Assembly: GCA_036273455.1 (NCBI GenBank)
Contig: DASUHP010000079.1
Location: 22,515-86,514 of the forward strand
DNA length: 64,000 nt
DNA from: CAIYRG01 sp036273455
GTDB lineage: Bacteria; Pseudomonadota; Alphaproteobacteria; Micropepsales; Micropepsaceae
Direction: 5' to 3'
The translations under genes and the position numbers were made by a program. Numbering within the stretch: the stretch's first letter is position 1; each line of letters begins with the position of its first letter. The notes under the pieces are model-generated. The model did not search any database. It worked only from the letters and a program-made list of their open reading frames with translations, and had not been told where the DNA came from. Shown here one piece after another: positions 40,845-50,123 of this stretch.

Positions 40845-41720
40845 ATGGGCTCTGCGGTGCGGGTGGCCCCGATTGAACCTGCGATTGCGGAAACCGCGAC
40901 GTTTCTCGACGCAACATTGGATGCGCTGCTGCCGCATCCTTTGGGGCCCGAGGCGCGGCTGATCGAAGCCATGCGTTACGCGACAATGGGCGGCACACAA
41001 AGATTGCGCGGCTTTCTGGTGTTGCAAAGCGGCAGGCTTTTCGGAGTCGACCGCCGAGCTCTCGGACGTGTCGCGGTCGCGGTCGAATGCCTGCATGCGA
41101 GTTCGGTGATACGCGATGATTTGCCCACCGATGTCGAAATGGAACCCCGGCAGGCCAAGCCGGCAGTGCACAAAGCCTTTGACCGCCGCACGGCGCGGCT
41201 CGCCTCAGACACGCTGCTTATGCTCGCTCCGGCATTGCTGGCTTCGCCGGAGACACACGGTGACCCATTCGTCCGCTGTGATCTTGTCGGAAAGCTGACC
41301 TCTGCCGGAGGTTACGGCGGGATGACCGGTGGGCGCATGATCGAAGCTGGTATCGGCGCCGAGGAGCCTGGTTTTGCGGAATTGACCCGCATGGCGCGCA
41401 TGAAAACGGCTGCATTGATTACCTTCTGTTGCGAATCGGGCGCGATTCTGGCCAAAGCGTCGAGTTCCGCGCGGCAGGCGCTGATCGCCTATGGCCAGGA
41501 ACTGGGGCTGGCCTGCGAAATTTCTGTTGGCATCGCAGCTTCTGGAGCCAGTCTCAACGGCGCCGCAAGAAATTCGGTGGCGGCGCTTCTGGGGTGTGAA
41601 AGAGCCCAGACACAGGCGGACGCCCTGGCCGCTCAAGCTGCCTCTCACCTTGATTTGTTCGACGAGAAGGCCGATCTTCTCCGGGCTGCCGCAAGTTTCA
41701 TCACCACCCGGCAAGCTTAA
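40845..41720 (+). CDS. Polyprenyl synthetase-like protein in the ispA position, catalytic motifs degenerate
   Basis: 291-residue isoprenyl-diphosphate-synthase fold protein, located where ispA normally lies between xseB and dxs. It keeps the scaffold (LHASSVIRDDLP and KTAALITF), but several catalytic features are altered. The first Asp-rich motif is DDLPTDVEM (residues 91-99) instead of DDxxxxD followed by acidic residues, the GGKRLRP loop reads GGTQRLRG (49-56) so the diphosphate-binding Lys is missing, and the second Asp motif (DDILD) is replaced by EISVGIAASG (225-234). It may be inactive, regulatory or a subunit of a heteromer. A real farnesyl-diphosphate synthase would then have to be encoded elsewhere. 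AAGGA site before the ATG. Confidence 0.8.
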   Translation: MGSAVRVAPIEPAIAETATFLDATLDALLPHPLGPEARLIEAMRYATMGGTQRLRGFLVLQSGRLFGVDRRALGRVAVAVECLHASSVIRDDLPTDVEMEPRQAKPAVHKAFDRRTARLASDTLLMLAPALLASPETHGDPFVRCDLVGKLTSAGGYGGMTGGRMIEAGIGAEEPGFAELTRMARMKTAALITFCCESGAILAKASSSARQALIAYGQELGLACEISVGIAASGASLNGAARNSVAALLGCERAQTQADALAAQAASHLDLFDEKADLLRAAASFITTRQA

Positions 41721-41748
41721 CAAAACACATCTGGGGAATCGGTATTCG

Positions 41749-43671
41749 GTGAATTTGCATTCCAAAGCATCGCTGCTGGATTCGATCAACGATCCGGCTG
41801 ATCTTCGGGCGCTACCGGTCGAGGCGCTGACCGACCTCGCGGACGAATTGCGCCGCGAGACTATCAATGTGGTGTCCGTAACGGGGGGGCATCTCGGGGC
41901 CGGCCTCGGTGTGGTCGAGCTGACGGTGGCCTTGCACCGCGTTTTCGACACTCCGCGCGACAAACTCATCTGGGATGTCGGCCATCAGTGCTATCCGCAC
42001 AAGATCCTGACCGGCCGGCGGTCTCGCATGCGGACATTGCGGCAGGGCGGGGGGCTTTCGGGTTTCACCAAGCGCGCCGAAAGCATCTACGACACGTTCG
42101 GCGCTGCGCATGCAGCGACATCGATATCCGCGGGACTTGGCTTTGCGGCTGCACGTGATCTGTCCGAGCAGAAGCACCATGTTGTCTGCGTGATCGGCGA
42201 CGGCTCCATGAGCGCGGGCATGGCCTATGAGGCCATGAACAATGCGGGTGCGATGGGCGAAAGGCTGATTGTAGTGCTCAACGACAACGACATGTCGATT
42301 GCGCCTCCGGTGGGCGCAATGAGCGCCTATCTCGCACGGCTGGTTTCCAGCCACACCTATCGCGGCCTGAGGCACCATTTGAAACGGATGTCGCGGCGCT
42401 TTCCGCGTATGTTCCAGGTCGCCGCGCGGCGCGTCGAAGAATATGCCCGCGGCTTCTGGATGGGCGGCACGCTGTTCGAAGAACTCGGATTTTATTATGT
42501 CGGGCCGATCGATGGGCACAATCTCGACCATCTGATTCCGGTGCTGGAAAACGTCCGCGACATGGATATTGGACCCGTGCTGGTCCATGTCGTGACGCAA
42601 AAGGGCAAAGGTTATGCCCCCGCGGAAGCATCCTCGGACAAATTTCACGGCGTGTCGAAATTCAATGTCCTGACCGGCGAACAGAAGAAGTCCGCCGCCG
42701 GCCCGCCGAGCTACACGAAGGTTTTCGCGAAGGCGCTGATCAGCGAGGCTGAACGCGACGAGAAGGTCGTCGCAATCACCGCTGCGATGCCGTCCGGCAC
42801 TGGACTTGATCTGTTTGCGGAGCGTTTTCCGAAACGCTGTTTCGATGTCGGAATAGCCGAGCAGCATGCCGTGACTTTCGCGGCCGGCCTTGCCGCCGAA
42901 GGTTACAAGCCGTTTGCCGCGATCTATTCGACCTTCCTGCAGCGCGGTTACGACCAGGTCGTGCATGACGTTGCCATCCAGTCGCTACCGGTCCGGTTTG
43001 CGATCGACCGCGCCGGGCTGGTGGGCGCTGACGGGCCGACGCATGCGGGCTCATTCGATGTGACCTATCTCGCGAGTCTGCCCGGATTCGTGGTGATGGC
43101 CGCCGCCGACGAAGCCGAGCTGGTGCACATGGTGGCAACGGCACGCGCGATCGACGACCGTCCCTCGGCGTTCCGTTATCCGCGCGGCGAAGGCAACGGC
43201 GTCCCGATGCCCAAAATCGGCGAGGTTTTGCCAATCGGAAAGGGCCGAATCGTCCGCGAGGGAACATCCATTGCGCTGCTCAGTCTCGGCACCCGTTTGG
43301 CTGAATGTCTGAAGGCGGCAGAAAAATTGTCTGCCTATGGCCTTCAGGCAACAGTGGCCGATGCACGTTTCGCGAAGCCGCTGGACACCCAGCTTGTGCG
43401 GCTTCTCGCCCAGAACCACGAGGTGCTGCTGACCATTGAGGAGGGCGCAATCGGCGGCTTCGGCGCGCATGTGCTGCACTTCGCGGCCTGGGACGGGTTG
43501 CTCGACCGCGGCTTGAAAGTCCGCAACATGGTGCTGCCGGACCGCTTCATCGATCAGGCGAGCCCGGAGCAGATGTACGAGACCGCCGGCCTCGACGCCA
43601 AAGCCATAGTGGCGGCGGTGCTCTCAAGCCTTGGGCGGGAAAGCGAAATTGCCGCGGCGGGGATCGCCTGA
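41749..43671 (+). CDS. dxs: 1-deoxy-D-xylulose-5-phosphate synthase
   Basis: 640-residue thiamine diphosphate enzyme that condenses pyruvate and glyceraldehyde-3-phosphate, first step of the MEP isoprenoid route. TPP-binding GDGSMSAGMAYEAMN and DNDMSI, and the pyrimidine-binding DVGIAEQHAVTFAAGLA are present. The GTG at 41749 is used as start, giving the standard length. It follows the degenerate IspA-like gene, the usual order for this route. Confidence 0.95.
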   Translation: MNLHSKASLLDSINDPADLRALPVEALTDLADELRRETINVVSVTGGHLGAGLGVVELTVALHRVFDTPRDKLIWDVGHQCYPHKILTGRRSRMRTLRQGGGLSGFTKRAESIYDTFGAAHAATSISAGLGFAAARDLSEQKHHVVCVIGDGSMSAGMAYEAMNNAGAMGERLIVVLNDNDMSIAPPVGAMSAYLARLVSSHTYRGLRHHLKRMSRRFPRMFQVAARRVEEYARGFWMGGTLFEELGFYYVGPIDGHNLDHLIPVLENVRDMDIGPVLVHVVTQKGKGYAPAEASSDKFHGVSKFNVLTGEQKKSAAGPPSYTKVFAKALISEAERDEKVVAITAAMPSGTGLDLFAERFPKRCFDVGIAEQHAVTFAAGLAAEGYKPFAAIYSTFLQRGYDQVVHDVAIQSLPVRFAIDRAGLVGADGPTHAGSFDVTYLASLPGFVVMAAADEAELVHMVATARAIDDRPSAFRYPRGEGNGVPMPKIGEVLPIGKGRIVREGTSIALLSLGTRLAECLKAAEKLSAYGLQATVADARFAKPLDTQLVRLLAQNHEVLLTIEEGAIGGFGAHVLHFAAWDGLLDRGLKVRNMVLPDRFIDQASPEQMYETAGLDAKAIVAAVLSSLGRESEIAAAGIA

Positions 43672-43681
43672 CGGTTCGTCA

Positions 43682-44413
43682 TTGGGGCTGCGCGCCGATA
43701 TTTTCCTGGTGAAGCATGGCCATGCGGCATCGCGCGAAGAGGCGCAGGCCGCGATTCGGGCGGGTCTGGTGAAAGCCGGCGGCCAGATCGTAACCAAGCC
43801 CGCGCAGCTCCTGAAGGATGGCGCCGAGATCCAATACCGCCGGGCCCATTCTTATGTTTCACGGGGTGGCGTCAAACTCACGGCTGCCCTCGACCGGTTC
43901 GGACTGTCGCCTGCGGATTGCGTTTGTCTGGACATCGGATCATCCACCGGTGGTTTCACGCAAGTGCTGCTCGATCGCGGCGCCGCCCGGGTTTATTGCG
44001 TCGATGTCGGCCACGGCCAGCTCGACGCAAAACTCCAGGCGACGGGGAAGGTCGTGCTGCTGGAGGGCGTGAATGCACGAAGACTCGGCCAGTCACAGAT
44101 TCCCGAAGCGCCCGCTGTCGTCACCGGCGATCTCAGCTTCATCAGCCTGCGCCAGGCGATCGGTCCGGCATTGTCATTTGCTCGAGGCGGCGCGTGGGCG
44201 GTGCTGCTGGTCAAGCCGCAATTTGAAGCCGGTCCGGATGCGGTGCCGCGCAATGGGGTGGTGCGCGACCAAGCGGTTCAGCAATCCGCGTTGGCAGATG
44301 TGACCCGCTGGGTGGTCGCGCAGGGCTGGGAAGAGATCGGCTCGATGGACAGTCCAATCACCGGCAAAACCGGCAACCGCGAATTTCTGCTCGCCGTCCG
44401 CAAGGAGATTTAG
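43682..44413 (+). CDS. tlyA: TlyA-family rRNA 2'-O-methyltransferase / haemolysin-like
   Basis: 243 residues from the TTG at 43682 (an earlier TTG at 43631 inside dxs is also possible). N-terminal S4 RNA-binding domain (RADIFLVKHGHAASREEAQAAI), then an FtsJ-like methyltransferase domain with DIGSSTGGFTQVLLDRG and the catalytic Lys region VLLVKPQFEAG. TlyA proteins methylate 2'-OH of C1409 and/or C1920 in rRNA and determine capreomycin sensitivity in mycobacteria. Part of the dxs cluster. Overlaps the convergent hydrolase gene by 4 bases. Confidence 0.88.
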   Translation: MGLRADIFLVKHGHAASREEAQAAIRAGLVKAGGQIVTKPAQLLKDGAEIQYRRAHSYVSRGGVKLTAALDRFGLSPADCVCLDIGSSTGGFTQVLLDRGAARVYCVDVGHGQLDAKLQATGKVVLLEGVNARRLGQSQIPEAPAVVTGDLSFISLRQAIGPALSFARGGAWAVLLVKPQFEAGPDAVPRNGVVRDQAVQQSALADVTRWVVAQGWEEIGSMDSPITGKTGNREFLLAVRKEI

Positions 44414-45423
44414 GCCTTGCCCAGCCCCATCAGTGCGAGTGCGGCGCGGCCGCCCCAGCCATAGGGACTCGCCAGCGTCTGCTGGACTTCATAGTGATTG
44501 TGGTTGGGCAGCACGATCAGCGTGACCGGTTTGCCTGCCGCTTTTACCGCGGCGGCGAATTCGCGGTTCTGGCGCTGGAATTCCGGCGTTTCATTGGTGC
44601 CGTAGGTGACCACGACCGGCGCGCGCAGATTGGCAATATGCCGCTGTGAGCTCATCGCGTCTTCCATCGCATCGTCGAATTTGATGTAGCTGCTGCGCGA
44701 CGACAGCCGCACTGGTTTCATCTCATACATGCCGCTTTGCAGCACGCCGCCTTTGAGAATATCTGCCGGTGCGCCGTAATCCTTCGCCCAATCGGTAACC
44801 AGGGCGACACCGGCAAGATGCGCGCCGGAAGATTGCCCGGACACGAAGATTCGGTTGGGATCGCCGCCAAATGACGCGGCATTGCGAGACACCCAGACAA
44901 TGGCGCGGCGGACCTGATCGGCCATCACGCGCAGATCGCCATTGGCATGATCCACCGGGACAAAATCCAGCGCCACGAAATGGCCGCCGCCGCGGACGAA
45001 ATTCTCGGCAATGTAATGAAAGTCGGAGGCCTGATTGCGCAGCCATGCACCGCCATGCACGAACACCATGATCGGTGCATTCACGGCCGGGGCCCGGAAA
45101 ATATCGAGTTTTTCAATGGCAGTTGGCCCATAGGAATGGCGCTCCGGATTGCCGAGGCGGCGGCGGGTCTCGGCGCTGTCGCTGATGAATCGGGCGGTGA
45201 TCTGATCACCCAGCGGCGCGTAGGAGCGCTGATCATAGGCCGCATTCAACTCGATCTGGTCGTAATCCATGAAGACCGTCGGCCCTTTGACATGTGGCGG
45301 CGGGCCGATGCGGCACGCGGATTCCGTGGCCATTGCGGGCGCTATCGCCGAGACGGCAAAGGCGCCGGCAACGGCACCACGGCGCGTCAGTTCACCCGTC
45401 CTTGAGGCGGAGTTGCGTTGCAT
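44410..45423 (-). CDS. Exported alpha/beta hydrolase, kynurenine-formamidase/carboxylesterase-like
   Basis: 337-residue protein with a Tat-like signal (LTRRGAVAGAFAVSAIAPA) and an alpha/beta hydrolase fold. The oxyanion-hole segment FVHGGAWLRNQ, the nucleophile GQSSGAHLAG (GxSxG) and a C-terminal His region (PNHNHYEV) are visible. These features fit the BD-FAE/kynurenine formamidase-like family. The substrate cannot be told. A GGGAGAA site upstream supports the start at 45423. Convergent with tlyA. Confidence 0.8.
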   Translation of the reverse strand: MQRNSASRTGELTRRGAVAGAFAVSAIAPAMATESACRIGPPPHVKGPTVFMDYDQIELNAAYDQRSYAPLGDQITARFISDSAETRRRLGNPERHSYGPTAIEKLDIFRAPAVNAPIMVFVHGGAWLRNQASDFHYIAENFVRGGGHFVALDFVPVDHANGDLRVMADQVRRAIVWVSRNAASFGGDPNRIFVSGQSSGAHLAGVALVTDWAKDYGAPADILKGGVLQSGMYEMKPVRLSSRSSYIKFDDAMEDAMSSQRHIANLRAPVVVTYGTNETPEFQRQNREFAAAVKAAGKPVTLIVLPNHNHYEVQQTLASPYGWGGRAALALMGLGKA

Positions 45424-45502
45424 GGGAATTCTCCCGGTCTTATGTCGAGTTGCCTGATGCATGAGAGTAACTGCAAGCTGCCGTTGAGGCAAAAAGAGCC
45501 GA

Positions 45503-46717
45503 ATGAGTGAAGTGGTCGAAATTGTCCGTGTCGCCCATGCCGGCGATGGTGTGACGGCGGATGGCAGGTTCGTGCCGCTGACTGTTCCGGGGGATGTCGT
45601 GCGCGTTGGACGGAATGGCAAACGCGCCGGGATCAAGGAGGTACTTTCTCCGGGGCCGGCGCGGATTGCCGCCGCATGCCGGCATTTCGGCCGTTGTGGC
45701 GGCTGCGCGCTGCAGATGATGGAGCACAGCGCCTATCTCGCATGGAAGCGCGAGCTGGTCATCGCGGCGCTGCGTCAGCGCGGGTTCAGCGATCCGCTGG
45801 TAGATGCAATTCATGCAATCGCAGCGCAGACTCGCCGCCGCGCCATGCTGAAATGCCGGAAAGCCGGCGATCGGCTTCTGCTGGGATTTTACGAAGCCGA
45901 TTCGCACCGTCTCGTGGATATCGAGGAATGTCCGGTTCTGGTGCCGGAAATTACGGCTCTTTTGCCGCCGCTGAAGCAGGCCCTCTTGCGGATTCTCAAT
46001 TCCGGCGACGAGGCGGAATTGCATGTCACTGCGAGCGATACCGGAATGGATTTTTCATTGAAGCTCGCCCGCCGCCGCGACCCGGATCTGTTGATGGAGT
46101 TCTCGCGTCTTGCCACCGAATTGAATTTGGCGCGGCTATGCTGGAATGGTGAGCCAGTGGTGGTGAATACGGCCCCCGAGCTGCGCATCGGTCGGATCAG
46201 CGTTCCCCTGCCGCCTGAACCGTTTTTGCAGCCCAGCAAACAGGGCGAAGGGTTGTTGCAAAAACTCGTTTCTGAAGCAGCGCATGACGCGAAGCGCGTC
46301 GCCGATCTGTTTTGCGGCTGCGGGACCTTCGCGTTTCCGCTTGCCGAGGGGGCGCAGGTGACAGCCATCGACAGCGGTGCAGCGCAGATCGCAGCGGTGA
46401 ATACCGCGGCGCGCGCATCGGGCGCGCGGGTCCAGGGAATGGCCCGCGACCTGTTTCGCCGGCCCCTGATACCCGCCGAACTCGAAGGATTCGATTGCGT
46501 GGTGCTCGACCCGCCACGGCCGGGCGCGACCGCGCAGATGCGCAACCTGGCGCAGTCAGATGTGGCGTCGGTGCTGTATGTGTCCTGCAATCCGGCGAGT
46601 TTCGCACGCGATGCGCGAATGCTGTGCGATGGGGGATATCGTCTTATGCGTGTAGTGCCCGTCGATCAATTTCTGTGGTCGCCCCATGTCGAGGTGTTTG
46701 CGCAGTTCAGCCGTTGA
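45503..46717 (+). CDS. RlmD/TrmA-family RNA (uracil-5-)-methyltransferase
   Basis: 404-residue SAM-dependent RNA m5U methyltransferase. Likely 4Fe-4S ligands are Cys59, Cys65, Cys68 (CRHFGRCGGC) and Cys143 (EECPVL), as in RlmD/RumA. Motif I is VADLFCGCGTFAFPLA, motif IV is VVLDPPRPGA and the catalytic Cys is in YVSCNPASFARD. An N-terminal TRAM-like domain is seen. It probably methylates a uridine of 23S rRNA, and the exact site is not deducible. Confidence 0.9.
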   Translation: MSEVVEIVRVAHAGDGVTADGRFVPLTVPGDVVRVGRNGKRAGIKEVLSPGPARIAAACRHFGRCGGCALQMMEHSAYLAWKRELVIAALRQRGFSDPLVDAIHAIAAQTRRRAMLKCRKAGDRLLLGFYEADSHRLVDIEECPVLVPEITALLPPLKQALLRILNSGDEAELHVTASDTGMDFSLKLARRRDPDLLMEFSRLATELNLARLCWNGEPVVVNTAPELRIGRISVPLPPEPFLQPSKQGEGLLQKLVSEAAHDAKRVADLFCGCGTFAFPLAEGAQVTAIDSGAAQIAAVNTAARASGARVQGMARDLFRRPLIPAELEGFDCVVLDPPRPGATAQMRNLAQSDVASVLYVSCNPASFARDARMLCDGGYRLMRVVPVDQFLWSPHVEVFAQFSR

Positions 46718-46769
46718 ACTCACCCGCCGAGTTGCGCAAGAATTCCCTCGTCGTGGGCAGGGAGTGAGA

Positions 46770-47525
46770 ATGCGCGGTCTTCTGTGGAGCATTGTCGCGT
46801 TCGGTTCAATGCTGGTGCAGCCGGCAGTCGCTGGCCCATTCGACGATTGGGCCGCCATGGTGATTGCCGGCGACTGGCATGCCCATTCCGGCGCGCCGAG
46901 TGAGGTGTTCGACAATGCCCGGCGCGATCTGGCCAAAGACCTCGAACAGATGGGATTTGCGCCGAGTCACATCCAGCAATATTCCGCACATCCCGAAGCG
47001 GATTCGGCGATCAAGCCATTCCATGCCGATCCGGCAACCATGGGAGCGAATTTCAGGAAACTCGCACAACAGGCCAATGGCGGCTGCCTGATTTATCTGA
47101 CGAGCCACGGCGCGGCTCTGGGCGTCGCCATGGGGGACGCGCTGGTGCCTATTCGCACGTTCGGCGATCTGGTCGACGAAACCTGCCCGGACCGCCCCAC
47201 CATTGTCATCGTGTCCGCCTGCTATTCGGGAATGTTCATTCCGGTCATGCTGGCTCCGAACCGGATGATCATCACCGCTGCCCGCGGCGACCGCACCTCA
47301 TTCGGCTGCAGCGAGGACTTGAAATATACATTTTTCGATCAATGCGTTCTGGAGACACTGCCGAAGGTAACGACATTCCCGGCGCTTTACGACATGGCGA
47401 AGGAATGTGTCGCGGCGCGCGAGATGATGGAAAAGGTATCGCCGCCATCGGAGCCGCAGGTTTATATCGGCGCCGGCATTGAGAAGCAGCTGCCAATGCT
47501 GACCTTCGCGGTGAAAAACCAGTAG
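46770..47525 (+). CDS. Exported C13 (legumain-like) cysteine peptidase
   Basis: 251-residue protein with a signal peptide (MRGLLWSIVAFGSMLVQPAVAG) and a caspase-fold domain. The His-Cys dyad motifs are LTSHGA (His113) and VIVSACYSG (Cys151), with a distinctive ITAARGDRTSFGC segment after it. C13 peptidases cleave after Asn or Asp in legumain and act in GPI transamidation, while the bacterial exported ones have unknown targets. GGGAG site before the ATG. It follows the RNA methyltransferase by about 50 bases. Confidence 0.75.
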   Translation: MRGLLWSIVAFGSMLVQPAVAGPFDDWAAMVIAGDWHAHSGAPSEVFDNARRDLAKDLEQMGFAPSHIQQYSAHPEADSAIKPFHADPATMGANFRKLAQQANGGCLIYLTSHGAALGVAMGDALVPIRTFGDLVDETCPDRPTIVIVSACYSGMFIPVMLAPNRMIITAARGDRTSFGCSEDLKYTFFDQCVLETLPKVTTFPALYDMAKECVAAREMMEKVSPPSEPQVYIGAGIEKQLPMLTFAVKNQ

Positions 47526-47559
47526 GGCGCAATTTGGATCACACCCCGCTCCAGTTGAA

Positions 47560-48363
47560 TCAGTAGTCGGAGTGGTCGGCGATTGGAATGTGATAATCAA
47601 ACAGGTGTTGATTATTTTCGGCGCATATTTCCTCGTCGAGCTTGCCTGAAATGCGGCGATAGGTGCGTGTTCCCTGCCATGGCTGATTGAACGTCTCCGG
47701 ATCGTCGACGGAGATGGCGATCTGCATCTGCTTGCCGTCATTGGCGAGCTTGAAGCGCTCGATCACATGCAGCTTGTCGGTATGCGGTGTGCGATAGCTG
47801 TCGATAAAACTCTTCGGCGCAAGACCGATCGTGTCCACCACCAGCGAGCCGTCAGGCTCATAATGGCCGACAGACTCTCCGTACCAGGATGGCTTCACGC
47901 CTTGGGAGTGCGGCACATCGAGATAGATGTGGCGGATCTGCGCGTCCTGCTGCATCAGGATCACGACTTCCTTTGGGGTCTGGACGAAGAAAAACGGCCC
48001 GCCCTGCAGATCGGCTGCCGGCACGCCTGCGGGATGACAGGTCGAGTAGGGCGTGTAAGCGATCTTGCCGGCGATTACTTCGTCATTGTCCTTCTTCATC
48101 ACATCCTTCGCCCATTGCTTCAGGTTCGGATTCGTGATGTCGCCAATGCGAAATGTCGGCTGTTTGCCGGTCCCGTTGGGGACGTAAGGATAGCGGGGAT
48201 CTTCCCGCGTGGGGCTGGGCGAACCGGCTACGGTTATGTAATCACCGCCATTTCCGGATTGCCAGCCTATGCCGTTCGAAGAGAAATCGGGAATTGCAGT
48301 TTGCGCAGATGCAGTAGTGATGAGTGCAAAGGCACTGACGGCAAGTGCGGTGGCGAGTTTCAT
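47560..48363 (-). CDS. Conserved secreted protein of unknown function
   Basis: 267-residue protein with a clear signal peptide (MKLATALAVSAFALITTASAQ). A CHPAG segment near residue 110 and the DVPHSQGVKPSWYGESVGHYEPDGSLVVDTIGL block recall a family of secreted unknown proteins often found in soil bacteria. No catalytic motif is recognisable to me. It is convergent with the C13 peptidase gene and divergent from the GrpB gene. Confidence 0.65.
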   Translation of the reverse strand: MKLATALAVSAFALITTASAQTAIPDFSSNGIGWQSGNGGDYITVAGSPSPTREDPRYPYVPNGTGKQPTFRIGDITNPNLKQWAKDVMKKDNDEVIAGKIAYTPYSTCHPAGVPAADLQGGPFFFVQTPKEVVILMQQDAQIRHIYLDVPHSQGVKPSWYGESVGHYEPDGSLVVDTIGLAPKSFIDSYRTPHTDKLHVIERFKLANDGKQMQIAISVDDPETFNQPWQGTRTYRRISGKLDEEICAENNQHLFDYHIPIADHSDY

Positions 48364-48454
48364 GCGGTGCTCCCCTTGGCTACCGTAAGTTTAGTGCAAT
48401 CACCGATGCGCGTGAAGCTATTGGCGCGTAAACTCGGGCTCCTGGCAAAGCGCA

Positions 48455-49057
48455 ATGGGCCTCATGACGGACGATCAGGAAATCGAAGACCGGCTGCGGG
48501 CTGCGACTATTGGCACCCCGAAAGTCCTGAACGGTCCGATTTTCCTGAAGTCCTACAATCCCGAATGGCCAATGCTGTATGACCAGCTGGAACGGCGGAT
48601 TCGAACTGCGCTTGGGTCAAGGGCGCTGCTGGTTGAGCATGTCGGATCGACATCTGTTCCCGGACTTTCGGCCAAGCCAATCATCGATATCGTCATGGCC
48701 GTTGCTGATTCGAATGATGAGCCTTCATACGTCCCGTCCATGGCATCGGAAGGATATAAACTGACCGCGCGCGAGCCCGATTGGTTTGCTCACCGCTTCT
48801 TCAAATCTCTGGCTCCCGAAGCAAACATTCACGTCTTCACGAGCGGATGCGAAGAAATCGCGCGCATGATCCAGTTCCGCGACCGGCTCAGAGCGAACGC
48901 TGCGGATCGCGCAAGATACGAACAGACAAAGAAGGACTTGGCGTGCCGGACCTGGAAATATGTCCAGATGTATGCCGACGCAAAATCGGAAATCGTGAGA
49001 GAGATTCTCGCCAGATCGGCAGCTGCGGATTCCGGCAGCCCTCCGTGCGGTCCTTGA
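48455..49057 (+). CDS. GrpB-family (UPF0157) nucleotidyltransferase-like protein
   Basis: 200-residue GrpB-family protein. SYNPEWPMLYDQLERRIRTAL, LVEHVGSTSVPGLSAKPIIDIVMAV (GSTSVPGL motif of the nucleotidyltransferase fold) and VQFRDRLR-like YEQTKKDLA segments are present. The function of GrpB proteins is unknown and some are coupled to dephospho-CoA kinase. Its 3' end is followed by a strong hairpin. A second ATG lies at 48464. Confidence 0.85.
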   Translation: MGLMTDDQEIEDRLRAATIGTPKVLNGPIFLKSYNPEWPMLYDQLERRIRTALGSRALLVEHVGSTSVPGLSAKPIIDIVMAVADSNDEPSYVPSMASEGYKLTAREPDWFAHRFFKSLAPEANIHVFTSGCEEIARMIQFRDRLRANAADRARYEQTKKDLACRTWKYVQMYADAKSEIVREILARSAAADSGSPPCGP

Positions 49058-49164
49058 GCCAACGCTCCGCCTGGTTTTCACCGAATGGTCACAACCCCAT
49101 GCACTAATATGCATGTAGTGATGAGGTGCTCCGGGTCCGGACGACACCGGGGGACATTCCGACA

Positions 49165-49194
49165 GGGCCACGGCGCGTTTCCCCGCCGTGGCCC
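49165..49194. terminator. Bidirectional hairpin between GrpB and outer-membrane protein genes
   Basis: Perfect 11-bp stem: GGGCCACGGCG (49165-49175) with CGCCGTGGCCC (49184-49194), 8-base loop. It is placed between convergent genes. Confidence 0.6.
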
Positions 49195-49201
49195 CTCCCA
49201 T

Positions 49202-50062
49202 TCAAAACGCGGTTCTGAACGTGAATATCAGATTATTGCGATAAGCCGGCGTCACCGGTGACGCGGCGATTTGATAGCCAAGGCCCATGATGAGTCTCAC
49301 GCGATCATAAATCTCGAATCTGCCAAAGACGATTTCGGGCGTGACGAATGTCTGGATTTTCCCCTGTTTGGGCCCGTTCGGCCACCAGGTCTCATTCAGT
49401 TCGACAGCCGGCCAGAGCACGTCGAAGAGATGATATTGAGCCGCCACATTGACCAGCACGGGATTGCCGAAATTTCTTTCAGCCGTGCTCGTTCCCCAAG
49501 CGGCAAATTGTTCGCTGATCGTTGCCTGGATATCGAAATCGCCCCATCCCCGGCCAAACGCGAGGGTCGGTTGGACAATATAGAACCGGTTGGAGAATGC
49601 GGTATTCCCTGTCGGTGCGCTGAGCTGGAAAAAACCGGTAAGGACGTAATTCCCCTGCTGCTCGTTCGCGCTGAGTAGCCGGTATTTGATGAGAAAGGCC
49701 GGCCAGTCTGCCCATCCGTCCGCCAGCGTTTGTCCGGTATTCGAGCTACGCACATCATAAGGCGGAATGCCAAAGATGATTTCAGTATTTGGCGCCGGGA
49801 TAATCTCGACACCCTTGCCCGCGCCGTAGTTGTTCAGATGCGCGTGGTTGTTCAGGGTTTCTGAAAAATAGTCGAGGCGAAGTTCCTGCTCGAGACGGGG
49901 TGTAACAGTCACGACCGGCGTCATCCAGCGCGGCTGCTGGTCCTGGGTTGCGGTCACCATTGCCAGCCATGACGTGATGAAATGATCCGCCGTCTGCGCG
50001 GAAGCCGGAGCAACCGGGCACGCGATTGCCAAACCCAGGAGCAGGATTGTGCGACGAATCAT
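49202..50062 (-). CDS. Exported beta-barrel outer-membrane protein
   Basis: 286-residue protein with a signal peptide (MIRRTILLLGLAIACPVAPASAQ) and a C-terminal region of alternating polar/hydrophobic strands ending NNLIFTFRTAF, an aromatic-terminated barrel end. The spacing of Gly/Trp/Tyr (FGRGWGDFDIQATISEQF, RVRLIMGLGYQI) is typical of porin-like transporters of the phenol-pathway MetA type. The substrate is unknown. GGGGG lies upstream of the start. Divergent from modA. Confidence 0.65.
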   Translation of the reverse strand: MIRRTILLLGLAIACPVAPASAQTADHFITSWLAMVTATQDQQPRWMTPVVTVTPRLEQELRLDYFSETLNNHAHLNNYGAGKGVEIIPAPNTEIIFGIPPYDVRSSNTGQTLADGWADWPAFLIKYRLLSANEQQGNYVLTGFFQLSAPTGNTAFSNRFYIVQPTLAFGRGWGDFDIQATISEQFAAWGTSTAERNFGNPVLVNVAAQYHLFDVLWPAVELNETWWPNGPKQGKIQTFVTPEIVFGRFEIYDRVRLIMGLGYQIAASPVTPAYRNNLIFTFRTAF

Positions 50063-50123
50063 TTTGTGTGGCCCCCGATTTACGTTATATTCAGTCGGAT
50101 ACATCGAGTCACAGGTTGCGTCA

